Assembly (NCBI GenBank): GCA_002709565.1
Contig: PAPY01000016.1
Location: 1 to 41,159 of the forward strand
Direction of reading: 5' to 3'
Length of the DNA: 41,159 nt
Source: Legionellales bacterium
GTDB taxonomy: Bacteria; Pseudomonadota; Gammaproteobacteria; UBA1113
The translations under genes were made by a program, and so were the position numbers. Positions 6,643 through 15,019 of the stretch are shown here, one piece after another (the first letter of the stretch is position 1; every line of letters begins with the position of its first letter). The notes below the pieces were generated by a model. It saw only the letters and a program-made list of their open reading frames with translations. It was not told the DNA's origin and did not search any database.

Positions 6643-9600
6643 ATGTCATACCTCGGGCAAGATATGGAGCGCGCTGATAACTCCAGTATTGATAATACTG
6701 CCGTCAATAGCATAGATGTAACAAGTTCTGTCTCAAGCAAGATATTCATGCACTGGAATAATTTAATACGGGCAATGAACTTTGAATTGTATATAGTTCC
6801 GACTTGCCAGATATTATCTTCAGACTCAGATTTAGAAGCTGAGAGCGTATTTGATGCGTTTATATCAAATAACTATAGAGTAGCTCATTTATACGGCGAG
6901 TCAGGGTCTGGAAAAACCATGCTGCTTCATCATTATTTCAGAACTCAATGGGATATATTTCAAAAGAATAATTCTGCGAGAATACCTATTTATTTGCCAT
7001 TAATTGAGGTTGTTGACGTTAAAAGCAATTTTGTAAATAAGTACTTAACCGACGTAGTAAATTTGATCGACGATGAGCTTTATTGGTTAAAGAAGCATCC
7101 TGTCCTGCTGATCTTAGACGGTTATGATGAGCAACCTAAATTACTAAGTCAAAAGCTAGACCTTTGGGAAATTAATGATCTTTCTTCTTGGACGGATGTA
7201 AAGGTAATAGCCTCTTGCAGAAAAGAAGTATTAGTAACAAAGGAATTAAGGGAGCGTTTTAGCTCAAGCATATCCTCAAGTAATTATATGAGTATAGAGC
7301 TGAATTGCTTTGACAAAAATCAAATTCAACATTACATAAAAAGCTATATTAACTATAAAAAATTAATAGATACTGATAGTGAATCAGATGGCGAGGAATG
7401 GGGTTGTTGGGAGACATATTGGCAATGCTTTGCTGAAATACCAGCATTATTCAGATTATCTGAATCTGCTTATGCTCTTTCAATTATTATCGAACAACTA
7501 CCCGCTTTAATGAAGCAATATAAGGAAAAAGACAAAATTGAACGCTTATACTTAATGCGCATTGATATATATGATCAATTTGTAAGTAGTTGGTTTGAAA
7601 GAAGAGCGATGAAAGTATTAGCGCAAAACAACTGTATTGTTAAAGGGAAGCACAAAACAAAAAAGGGGCTTGTAGGGGCTTTTAGGAGGTTCTCTGAGCA
7701 ATTGGCTGCTAAAATGTTACAGCGTAATGAGCGAATGGCTGTTTGCGCTGGCAGTGGCGCTCGAGGATTGTATCACCATCAGGATCCATGGTGGCAGTTT
7801 TTTTGGGACGATAGTGAACCAGATTTAACTATAATAAGATCTGCTTGCCCAATAAGAGAAGCAGGTAATAATTGCTTTGTTTTTATTCATGATACATTAC
7901 GTGAATATTTTGGTGCTAAGCAACTATTCAGTAGCTCAGTCTATAAGTATGAAGTTTCTAGTAATTTTGATTTAAACTGTGCCTTGATAAAAGATGCTGG
8001 AACATTAGAATTTCTAGCTGAACAGATCCAAAAAAATCCTCATGAATTAGAGCTGCTTTATCGCATAATTGATGAGTCACGGAGTGAGTCTAGACTCACC
8101 TGTGCTGCAGCCAATGCTATCACAATAATGGTGCGGGCAAATATAAATTTCAGCCATAAATGTCTGCAGGGAGTAAAAATTGCTGGTGCCAGTTTAATTG
8201 GTGGCATATTTTGTTCAACAGATTTCAGTGGAGCTGACTTAAGAAATGTTGATTTACGCGGTGCAAACATTACTAATGCTAATTTAACTGGTGCTATGCT
8301 AGAAGGAATTGTCCTAGGAGAAGGTCCCTCGATAAGATGTGATGGCCATTTAACACGTGATGATTCAACGTTTAAATATGAGTATATTTCCACATTAAAG
8401 CTTTCTAGTGATGGTCGTTACTTAGCGGTTGGTACAACATATGGGCAGGTAAATGTCTATGATACAGAAAGAAACATACGTATTAGACAGATTAAATCAT
8501 CAAGTGTTAGAGGATGGTTAAACACTTTATTTCATGACTTAAGTCGCCATTATGACGAAGGGCTTAAAGTTATATCAATATCCTTTTCTAGTGATAACAC
8601 GAAAATTATTATTTCATCGCATGACAGTTTAATATATGTGTTTGATCTAATAAATGATAAATTACTACACGTCCTGCACAAACCTTTATCTGATACTCTT
8701 CCACCATTTGTTGATTGCTTAGTAAATTCTTCGGGTGAAGAGCATGTTGTTGCTTCTTTGTGTCCTGGTCACAAAGAGTATAAGCGCGGGTCTTATATAA
8801 ATAAATTGGTTGTGTGGAGTCTAACATCAGGGAAGGTTGTTGAGTCAAGATTCTTGTTTGATGCTGATGGATTATGGTGTGTCCCAGGTGGCAAAATGCT
8901 CGTGTACTATAATAATGAAAAAAACCAAATGATATTTTTAGATACTAATTCATATGTAGAAGCATTTTCAGTGGATCTGTCGAGGCTAGAGTCTAGATTT
9001 GTGGATGCGGTTGCGTTTTCGAGAAATAATGTAATGGCGGTTGTAGTAGGCAATTCGCTGTGGCTATATGATCTCAAAACAGAGAGTCTGCTTCCTATTT
9101 CGAGCAATATTGAAGAAAGATTTGCAGATTTCCACATAAGCGAAATTATCTTTGGTGACAATGCGGAAGAAGTGTATATAAGTGATAATCGTTCAATTGA
9201 ATGTTGGAATATTGGAAGAAACAATAAAAGAAAGGTTTTTTCAATGATGGATTACTTAACTGGTGTTAGAGCATTATTTGCTTATGATAATTCATCACGC
9301 AGATTATATTATTCATATGATGGCATTGCTATAAAATGCCTTGACCAATCTGCCAAAATTCAATTCGCTGAAAGCTATAACACCGTCACTTGTTTTTTTA
9401 TGGTTCGAGAATCTTCAGTAGTGCTTACTGGGCATAATAATGGGGTGATTCGTGCGTGGGATATCCAAAGACGGTATGTTTTATACACCGGTCAGGAGCA
9501 TCTAAATCCAGTTTTCTTTATCACTTTTATTGATTGTACCGAACAATTTATTACAGTCGACTGCAGAGGAGCTGTTAAAGTTTGGGACGTGAGCTTCCAG

Positions 9601-11091
9601 ATTAATGACAGTGTTGATTTTAGAATGCCAATTGAATTAGTATCTATTAGCAGAAATGCCCGCTTTATAGTAGCAGCCACTGCAACATGTATATGGTATT
9701 TTGATATGCTAGGCGACAGAAAGTTGGCGATGGCTGTAAGAGATATTAATGTTAGCCATTTGAAAGTCGATTCTAGCGGCTGCATATACTATATAACTAG
9801 AGATAGAGGGTATGGTAAGTTTAACATCATACCCGATGATAGATATAGTTACTTCATGCTTTCTCACCCAGAAATAACACCCACGTCACTATCAACCGAT
9901 ATTAGGGAATCGCGCTTTGCTCCAAGGCGCCGTTCTCACTTTATGTTTCATGAAGAAAAGAGCTTGATCGCCTATTGTATTGATAATCAATATCTTGTTA
10001 TAGAGTCCCTAGAATGTCCTCCCAAAACTTTGTGCAAATTTACAATACCTTTTAATTCAGATATTGAATACGATATATGTTTTGCCAGTAGAACAGATTC
10101 GGTAGTTATTTACGCCAAAAACATCAGGCGTCTATTCCTTCTGGAATGGTCAAATCTAGATGTTAAAGAGTTTACAGTTGATAATGTTAATCACGCTGAA
10201 TCAATTTACATGCAGCTATACAAAGATTTCTTCTTTATCCTGGAGGAAGACGAAATGGTACTGTATTGTTTCACGCTAAATGAACACACAATGTGCGCTG
10301 AGATTCTATGGGGCTCACAAAGAAAATTACAATGCAATGATATCAGGCTTTCTCAGGCTACAGGGCTATGGGTTTCAAAAACTAGCGAACATGGTAAATC
10401 TTATTCTGCCACAGAGGCACAAAATGTTTTTATTGAGAATAATGCTTTAGGCGCACCCTCCAAGGACAAGCCACGTGATATTTATCCACAGCCATATGTT
10501 CCTACTAGTTTTAGTGATGACATAGTGAGGCATGATATGTTTAGTCAACAAAATATCGTTGATCATAGTAATTGGTATGTAACTTTATTTAGACGAAATA
10601 ATAAAGAACATACCTCTCTTTTTATTGAAGGCGTTTCTGACAATCGCTATATATCAATGAAAGCAGATTTGTTATTTGACCAACAAAGAAAAAAATCTCT
10701 ATTTGGAAAATGCGGCTATGCATTAATCGAATTGCTAGAGGTTGATTATGAGCAATTCTATAATAAGGTTAGACCGTATTGTTGCTATGCGGGCCCCTGG
10801 AATATTACGAGCGAACAGGGCTTATTGCTAATTAGGTCTATTCAGCTCGACCGAGAAAGTGATATAATGTACCTTGAGATGGGTTCATCGGCTTTATATT
10901 CGCCTTTTATTGGCAAGAGTCAGCTTGAACAACACAGCTGTGTATCTTGGTGTGAAAAACATCTGCTGTCATTAGGTATTCGCCGTGAATCTTCTGCATG
11001 GAAGTGGCTGGACGCTTTCGTCGCTGTGCCATCTCTACATGTACCAGATACAAATGCGAGCAATAAGAAAGGGAATTGTAAATTAATGTGA
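6643..11091 (+). CDS. NACHT-type STAND NTPase with pentapeptide repeats, WD40 propeller and C-terminal CaaX box
   Basis: The product is 1482 residues. ATG 6643 has GAGAGGAG seven bases upstream. Walker A is GESGSGKT (residues 85-92). Walker B is VLLILDGYDE (about 154-163), the NACHT form, followed by VIASCRKEV (sensor region). Residues about 497-560 are pentapeptide repeats (A-D/N-L-x-x pattern, for example SGADLRNVDLRGANI and NANLTGAML). Residues about 575-1220 hold degenerate WD40 repeats (LSSDGRYLAVGT ... VNVYD, GHNNGVIRAWDI, DCRGAVKVWDV). The last four residues are CKLM after NKKGN, a CaaX box with nearby lysines. STAND NTPases sense a ligand through the repeats and oligomerise. Two readings are open: an anti-phage sensor, or a translocated effector prenylated in a eukaryotic host. 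Base composition is clearly AT-rich, suggesting transfer. Confidence 0.85.
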   Translation: MSYLGQDMERADNSSIDNTAVNSIDVTSSVSSKIFMHWNNLIRAMNFELYIVPTCQILSSDSDLEAESVFDAFISNNYRVAHLYGESGSGKTMLLHHYFRTQWDIFQKNNSARIPIYLPLIEVVDVKSNFVNKYLTDVVNLIDDELYWLKKHPVLLILDGYDEQPKLLSQKLDLWEINDLSSWTDVKVIASCRKEVLVTKELRERFSSSISSSNYMSIELNCFDKNQIQHYIKSYINYKKLIDTDSESDGEEWGCWETYWQCFAEIPALFRLSESAYALSIIIEQLPALMKQYKEKDKIERLYLMRIDIYDQFVSSWFERRAMKVLAQNNCIVKGKHKTKKGLVGAFRRFSEQLAAKMLQRNERMAVCAGSGARGLYHHQDPWWQFFWDDSEPDLTIIRSACPIREAGNNCFVFIHDTLREYFGAKQLFSSSVYKYEVSSNFDLNCALIKDAGTLEFLAEQIQKNPHELELLYRIIDESRSESRLTCAAANAITIMVRANINFSHKCLQGVKIAGASLIGGIFCSTDFSGADLRNVDLRGANITNANLTGAMLEGIVLGEGPSIRCDGHLTRDDSTFKYEYISTLKLSSDGRYLAVGTTYGQVNVYDTERNIRIRQIKSSSVRGWLNTLFHDLSRHYDEGLKVISISFSSDNTKIIISSHDSLIYVFDLINDKLLHVLHKPLSDTLPPFVDCLVNSSGEEHVVASLCPGHKEYKRGSYINKLVVWSLTSGKVVESRFLFDADGLWCVPGGKMLVYYNNEKNQMIFLDTNSYVEAFSVDLSRLESRFVDAVAFSRNNVMAVVVGNSLWLYDLKTESLLPISSNIEERFADFHISEIIFGDNAEEVYISDNRSIECWNIGRNNKRKVFSMMDYLTGVRALFAYDNSSRRLYYSYDGIAIKCLDQSAKIQFAESYNTVTCFFMVRESSVVLTGHNNGVIRAWDIQRRYVLYTGQEHLNPVFFITFIDCTEQFITVDCRGAVKVWDVSFQINDSVDFRMPIELVSISRNARFIVAATATCIWYFDMLGDRKLAMAVRDINVSHLKVDSSGCIYYITRDRGYGKFNIIPDDRYSYFMLSHPEITPTSLSTDIRESRFAPRRRSHFMFHEEKSLIAYCIDNQYLVIESLECPPKTLCKFTIPFNSDIEYDICFASRTDSVVIYAKNIRRLFLLEWSNLDVKEFTVDNVNHAESIYMQLYKDFFFILEEDEMVLYCFTLNEHTMCAEILWGSQRKLQCNDIRLSQATGLWVSKTSEHGKSYSATEAQNVFIENNALGAPSKDKPRDIYPQPYVPTSFSDDIVRHDMFSQQNIVDHSNWYVTLFRRNNKEHTSLFIEGVSDNRYISMKADLLFDQQRKKSLFGKCGYALIELLEVDYEQFYNKVRPYCCYAGPWNITSEQGLLLIRSIQLDRESDIMYLEMGSSALYSPFIGKSQLEQHSCVSWCEKHLLSLGIRRESSAWKWLDAFVAVPSLHVPDTNASNKKGNCKLM

Positions 11092-11113
11092 TTTTATTCC
11101 GGGAGGTTATCAT

Positions 11114-11800
11114 ATGTATAATTGTGAAAAAGGGTCAGTTGATAATCGTGTAATTGTTAGAGTTTGGACCTCTGATAAACATCCCACACACCAAGGGCAT
11201 GATGTAGGCCATGTATCTATCGAAATACCCAAAATAGTTGATGAAAATGGTAAAACCTTCTATGTCAGTTTGTGGCCAACGAGAGCATTGCCTCAATCTC
11301 TATTGAGTCAAGGTGACGAAGTTGGAGATTCTATGGGCTTATTCAAACCAGAGCCAGGAAAAAACTTAACGACCTATGCGAAAGATCGTTATCATGCAGA
11401 AAATCGCTCGCCAGAAGTCCTTTACTGTCTTTACCATTTAGATATTAATATGATTTTTACTGAATTTAACCGAATCACAAGTAGCTTAGATGGGTGGAAT
11501 ATTCTCGGTCCTAATTTGCTTCATAGTAATACACATAGTTGCGCGAGTCTAGCATATACTTTGTTAATGTCTGGAGGGATTGAGGAGTTACGCATCAATA
11601 ACAAACGTATGCATGAGAAGTCGATTGATGGCTCAAAAGACTCTATTCCCAATAATCCTGACAGGATCAGTGAAATTTTGGGGGAGGTTAAACTGTATGA
11701 AGCTACAGCTCTTAATTGTACACATGAATATGAACCATTATATCCTGGTGATATTGGTGAAACATTCAGTTTGCCTAGAAGTAAATGTACGTTGTTATAA
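11114..11800 (+). CDS. Putative papain-like/NlpC-like cysteine hydrolase with C-terminal CaaX box
   Basis: The product is 228 residues and I recognise the fold only tentatively. His33 in GHDVGHVSIEIP precedes YVSLWP, and Cys143 sits in NTHSCASLAYTLLMSGG. A GHVS-type His followed by a later Cys at a helix start is the order of permuted papain-like enzymes (NlpC/P60, LRAT-like), which cleave or transfer acyl groups on amides or lipids. There is no signal peptide. The last four residues are CTLL, after PRSK: a CaaX box of the type favoured by geranylgeranyl transferase. It lies 22 bases after the NACHT-WD40 gene, with GGGAGG before the ATG, so the two are one operon, and both end in CaaX. Confidence 0.65.
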   Translation: MYNCEKGSVDNRVIVRVWTSDKHPTHQGHDVGHVSIEIPKIVDENGKTFYVSLWPTRALPQSLLSQGDEVGDSMGLFKPEPGKNLTTYAKDRYHAENRSPEVLYCLYHLDINMIFTEFNRITSSLDGWNILGPNLLHSNTHSCASLAYTLLMSGGIEELRINNKRMHEKSIDGSKDSIPNNPDRISEILGEVKLYEATALNCTHEYEPLYPGDIGETFSLPRSKCTLL

Positions 11801-11856
11801 TTATGGCTGAGAAAAATAAATAGGGCGTATAGATTTTCTGTGCCTTGTTAAAATAA

Positions 11857-11876
11857 CCGATAATCTTTCTTATCGG
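11857..11876 (+). terminator. Hairpin downstream of the CaaX hydrolase gene
   Basis: CCGATAA and TTATCGG form a 7-bp stem with a six-base loop, 57 bases after the stop codon. No T-run follows, so termination is uncertain. Confidence 0.3.
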
Positions 11877-11940
11877 AACTAAGGAGGTTCGTGTTATCAA
11901 TGTCATTAGCGTGTCATTCTAGATCATTTCCTAACCAATT

Positions 11941-11969
11941 TAATTGTCCAACAACTCGTTGGACAATTA
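11941..11969. terminator. Strong 12-bp hairpin between convergent genes, likely bidirectional terminator
   Basis: TAATTGTCCAAC pairs perfectly with GTTGGACAATTA across the loop AACTC. It lies between the end of the plus-strand operon (11800) and the end of the minus-strand gene (12075), where a shared terminator is expected. Only short A/T stretches flank it. Confidence 0.5.
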
Positions 11970-12074
11970 ATATTTATGATTATCGGCCTCTTAGTGATCT
12001 TGGCTTATGTCTGATAGTAAGTGCCCTGGTTAGTTTATCCAGATAACTATAGATGATTCATGGCTATCTTTTAA

Positions 12075-12422
12075 TCATGCTGAGCAATTACCAACCTTGC
12101 TCGCAGTATTTGCCGCGTTAGCATTGAGTAAAAGTCTCTTGGCAGCTTCATCATCATAATTACAATACTTTTGGTACCAGTAGCAAGCCGCACATAATGT
12201 TGCACATAGTGTGAATACAAGAGAAACACTCACAACTATTGTGAATATATCGTTTGCGGAGAATCCTGAGCTATCTGAATCAGGCGTTTCAATTGTTATT
12301 GTGTTGTTTGTGCTATCTTGAGCACTTGATTGATCAGCTATAGAACACAATACACAGGCCCATAAAAGGCTTTTTTTGAACAAAAGAGAATCGTGGTTGG
12401 TAGTTAAGTCAAAAATCTTCAT
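12075..12422 (-). CDS. Hypothetical small secreted/membrane protein
   Basis: The product is 115 residues of unknown family. The N-terminus has a hydrophobic stretch (LLWACVLCSIADQSSAQ) that fits a signal peptide cut after SSA. A Ser/Thr/Asp-rich linker follows, then a Cys-rich membrane helix (IFTIVVSVSLVFTLCATL) and a short basic/polar tail ending GNCSA. This would give a single-pass protein with the tail in the cytoplasm. AAAGGA lies at a good distance before ATG 12422. It stands alone on the minus strand. The ending has a Cys three from the end, so it is not a CaaX box. Confidence 0.6.
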   Translation of the reverse strand: MKIFDLTTNHDSLLFKKSLLWACVLCSIADQSSAQDSTNNTITIETPDSDSSGFSANDIFTIVVSVSLVFTLCATLCAACYWYQKYCNYDDEAAKRLLLNANAANTASKVGNCSA

Positions 12423-12497
12423 GCAAATTTCCTTTAATCAGAATATAAGTATTGAAGCGGGTTAAGAAACTAGACCATTATTTTCAAGAAATAAGAT

Positions 12498-12520
12498 ACA
12501 AATCCGACCCCGAATTATGG
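12498..12520. repeat. Possible REP-like motif (AATCCGACCCCGAATTA)
   Basis: The segment resembles on memory the short AATTCG...GGGTC motif associated with REP sequences and Y1 transposases in many bacteria. Only one copy is visible in the window, so this is weak. Confidence 0.2.
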
Positions 12521-12569
12521 TTACTTAAAGCACAGTAAAAATTAAATTCTTACTATGCTACACTTTTGC

Positions 12570-12707
12570 CACGGTACAGCCGGGGACGGCGATGACCGTG
12601 ACGCGATACAGAGAGCAGCATCAGCTGTTCTCTGTACCTGAGATATATCACAGTTCAGCCTATATCGCGTCTTGAAATATCCCGGGGTTCAAGGGGCTGG
12701 CCCCTTG
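12570..12707. other. GC-rich region of nested inverted repeats; possible structured RNA or element end
   Basis: Several helices can be drawn: CACGGT/ACCGTG (12570-12575 with 12595-12600) enclosing GCCG-GGGA-CGGC; ACGCGATA (12601-12608) with TATCGCGT (12663-12670), enclosing ACAGAGAGCAGC / GCTGTTCTCTGT (12608-12619 with 12624-12635, one G-U pair); and CAAGGGG/CCCCTTG (12690-12696 with 12701-12707). The layout is a three-way-junction-like fold followed by a compact stem. The GC content is well above its neighbours. The strand and function are unknown; I could not match it to a known RNA family. Confidence 0.4.
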
Positions 12708-12724
12708 TCCGCCGCAGGAGGTTC

Positions 12725-12997
12725 TCATGTTAAATATACCATTGCTGGCGCATTTCCACTTAATGCCTGGTGCGGACGAATAAAATTATAGAAGTGGAAG
12801 CAGTCTGTCAATGATTTTTTTAAATCATTTACCTTTTCCCACTCTTCCAAATAAGTACATTCGTATTTGACACTTCGCCATAACCGCTCAACAAATATGT
12901 TATCAATTGCGCGCCCTTTGCCATCCATGCTTACTTTTATGTTTTCATCAAGCAGCAAATTTACAAAGTCATGGCAAGTAAAGTTGGGAGCAAGGAT
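12725..12997 (-). pseudogene. IS3-family transposase OrfB, C-terminal fragment
   Basis: The open part (from 12958) begins with IKVSMDGKGRAIDNIFVERL and continues with WRSVKYE and FYNFIRPHQALSGNAP, the C-terminal half of the rve integrase domain of IS3-family transposases, with the last catalytic Glu in the VERLWR motif. In the same frame further homology (NFTCHDFVNLLL) runs to about 12990, where a likely one-base change disrupts the TDQGSQFT motif. The first two thirds of OrfB and all of OrfA are missing. Nothing else of the element is found on the right side. Confidence 0.85.
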
Positions 12998-13014
12998 CTA
13001 TCAATATCTTGTGA

Positions 13015-13073
13015 ATTACGTACAATTATTGTATTTTACGTAAATTATGTAATTTTACATAATTATACGTAAT
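13015..13073. repeat. Nested inverted repeats built from TTACGTA/TTACATAA motifs upstream of uup
   Basis: An outer pair, 13015-13029 with 13059-13073, matches at 14 of 15 positions. An inner perfect pair of 10 bases (AATTATGTAA and TTACATAATT) sits at 13043-13052 and 13055-13064. A further palindrome TTACGTAA is at 13036-13043. The stretch is almost pure A/T apart from the ACGT cores. It may be an operator cluster or the remains of a small element between the IS fragment and uup. Confidence 0.5.
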
Positions 13074-13086
13074 TGGGAGTCAATAA

Positions 13087-13164
13087 GTGTTAAACCACAA
13101 TTTTAAACGGGCTGATCTGGCAAAAATTTACGCAGACAGTCTGCAAGGCATTGGCAAAAAATAA
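13087..13164 (+). CDS. Possible 25-residue leader ORF upstream of uup
   Basis: GTG 13087 with GGGAG seven bases upstream opens a short frame containing FKRADLAKIYADSLQGIGKK and stopping at 13162-13164, 39 bases before uup. It could be a leader peptide or the remnant of a disrupted gene. Translation is not proven. Confidence 0.25.
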   Translation: MLNHNFKRADLAKIYADSLQGIGKK

Positions 13165-13203
13165 TAAGTTTAGCAAAGACAGTGTTTGGGAGTCTCGAGA
13201 ACA

Positions 13204-14931
13204 ATGCCCCTCATCACCCTACGTAACATCAGCCTTAATTTTGGCCATGAGCCACTGCTTGATGGCATCGATTTAACCGTAGACGCCAAGGAACGTATTT
13301 GTATCGTTGGGCGCAACGGCATGGGTAAATCCACTCTGCTAAAACTCATCAATGATGAACTAACTCCCGATGATGGTGAAATCATTAAACAACAGCATTG
13401 TATTATCGCGAAGCTCGAGCAAGAGATGCCCGAAGATACTGGGCTGACGGTCTATGACATAGTTGCTAAAGGCTTAGATGCTGCTGCCCTTGCCCATGAA
13501 GCCTATAAAGTCGACACGGTTATCTCGAAGCTAGATTTACCTCGCGATGCTTTATTTGATGGGTTATCAGGCGGGATGAAACGCCGGGTACTACTGGCCC
13601 AAGCCTTGGTGTGTGAACCGGATATCTTATTGCTGGATGAGCCCACTAACCATTTAGATATTGCAGCGATTCAATGGCTGGAGAAATTTATTCTTGAGTT
13701 TAAGGGCACTGTGATATTCATTACCCATGATAGGGCCTTTTTACAACGCCTAGCGACGCGCATTATTCAAATCGACAGAGGCAAGCTCTACAGTTATCCT
13801 GGCACTTACCAGCAATTTCTCGAACGCCGGGAGCATGAGCTTGTGGTTGAAGAAACCCAGAACAAGAAATTCGATAAATTACTCGCCCAAGAAGAAATCT
13901 GGATCCGTAAAGGCATTAAGGCCCGCCGTACTCGCGATGAGGGTCGAGTGCGCGCACTGAAAAAACTTCGTGAAGAACGAGCCCAACGTCGTAACCAGAT
14001 AGGCAAAGCCAATCTTCGCAGCCAAGCAATCGCAGACTCCGGTAAAATTGTCATTGATGCCGAAGCCGTTAATTTTGCCTACCAACATAGTACCATTATC
14101 AGTGATTTCTCAACCACTATTTTACGTGGTGACAAAATTGGCCTCATTGGTCCGAATGGTATCGGTAAGACAACACTATTGAAACTGTTATTAGGCGATT
14201 TAACGCCAGACACAGGCAAGATTAAACATGGCACCAAGTTAGAGATAGCCTACTTTGATCAAACTCGCGCTCAACTTGATGAAGATGCCACCGTGGCTGA
14301 TAACGTCAGCTATGGCGATCAGTATATTGAATTTAATGGCCAATCTAAACATATTATGGGCTATCTGCAAGAATTTTTATTTACCCCTGAGCGCGCTCGC
14401 AGTAAAGTCAGCACTCTATCGGGTGGTGAGCGCAATCGATTACTATTAGCACGCCTGTTTAGTAAACCTGCCAACCTGTTAGTCATGGATGAGCCCACCA
14501 ATGATTTAGATTTGGAAACCCTTGAGTTATTGGAAGAGCTGTTGGTTAATTATCAAGGCACATTATTATTAGTTAGCCATGACCGGCAATTCCTCGATAA
14601 TGTGGTCAGCAGCAGTATCGCTTTTGAAGGTGACGGCAACGTTGTTGAATATATCGGTGGATATAGTGATTGGCAACGACAAAAAGCAGACAGCTCCCCT
14701 GCCCCAAGCGGTAAGCCTAAGACTGCCAGCAAACCTGACTATGCCCGGCAAAAAGAAATCAAAGCTATCGAGAACAAAATCCATAAATTAGAAGAGAAGC
14801 AAGAATCACTTAAAGAGCAGCTTTATGATACGGAACTTTATATACCAGAAAATGCCGATAAACTAAAGAATATGCAAGATGAGCTAAAACAAATAGACAC
14901 TGAGCTCGGTGTGTTGTGGGACAAGTTATAA
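13204..14931 (+). CDS. uup: ABC-F family ATPase Uup
   Basis: The product is 575 residues. Two ABC cassettes: Walker A GRNGMGKS and GPNGIGKT, signatures LSGGMKRR and LSGGERNR, Walker B plus LLLDEPTNHLD and LVMDEPTNDLD. Between them is the linker WIRKGIKARRTRDEGRVRAL, which is characteristic of Uup. A C-terminal coiled coil (about 510-575, KAIENKIHKLEEKQESLKEQ) matches the Uup C-terminal DNA-binding/coiled-coil domain. No membrane segments are present, as in all ABC-F proteins, which act on the ribosome; Uup also affects precise excision of transposons. I chose ATG 13204 because MPLITLRNI is the normal start; an earlier in-frame codon adds six poor residues. Confidence 0.95.
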   Translation: MPLITLRNISLNFGHEPLLDGIDLTVDAKERICIVGRNGMGKSTLLKLINDELTPDDGEIIKQQHCIIAKLEQEMPEDTGLTVYDIVAKGLDAAALAHEAYKVDTVISKLDLPRDALFDGLSGGMKRRVLLAQALVCEPDILLLDEPTNHLDIAAIQWLEKFILEFKGTVIFITHDRAFLQRLATRIIQIDRGKLYSYPGTYQQFLERREHELVVEETQNKKFDKLLAQEEIWIRKGIKARRTRDEGRVRALKKLREERAQRRNQIGKANLRSQAIADSGKIVIDAEAVNFAYQHSTIISDFSTTILRGDKIGLIGPNGIGKTTLLKLLLGDLTPDTGKIKHGTKLEIAYFDQTRAQLDEDATVADNVSYGDQYIEFNGQSKHIMGYLQEFLFTPERARSKVSTLSGGERNRLLLARLFSKPANLLVMDEPTNDLDLETLELLEELLVNYQGTLLLVSHDRQFLDNVVSSSIAFEGDGNVVEYIGGYSDWQRQKADSSPAPSGKPKTASKPDYARQKEIKAIENKIHKLEEKQESLKEQLYDTELYIPENADKLKNMQDELKQIDTELGVLWDKL

Positions 14932-15019
14932 CCAAACAGCAACCTATCGACCAGTTTATAGTTGAACCTTTGTAAAAAATACGTAAGGATAAGCGTAGGT
15001 AGTTGTGGAGACATGATTA

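Noticed and set aside
6480-6677. Plus-strand 65-residue frame before the NACHT gene
   Set aside because: It overlaps the ribosome binding site and start of the NACHT gene and has no clear site of its own.
8058-8393. Minus-strand frame in the pentapeptide region
   Set aside because: The repetitive sequence keeps the opposite strand open; the plus strand has strong domain evidence.
12075-12422. Third CaaX protein (ending GNCSA)
   Set aside because: Only two residues follow the Cys, so it is not a CaaX box, and the protein has a signal peptide.
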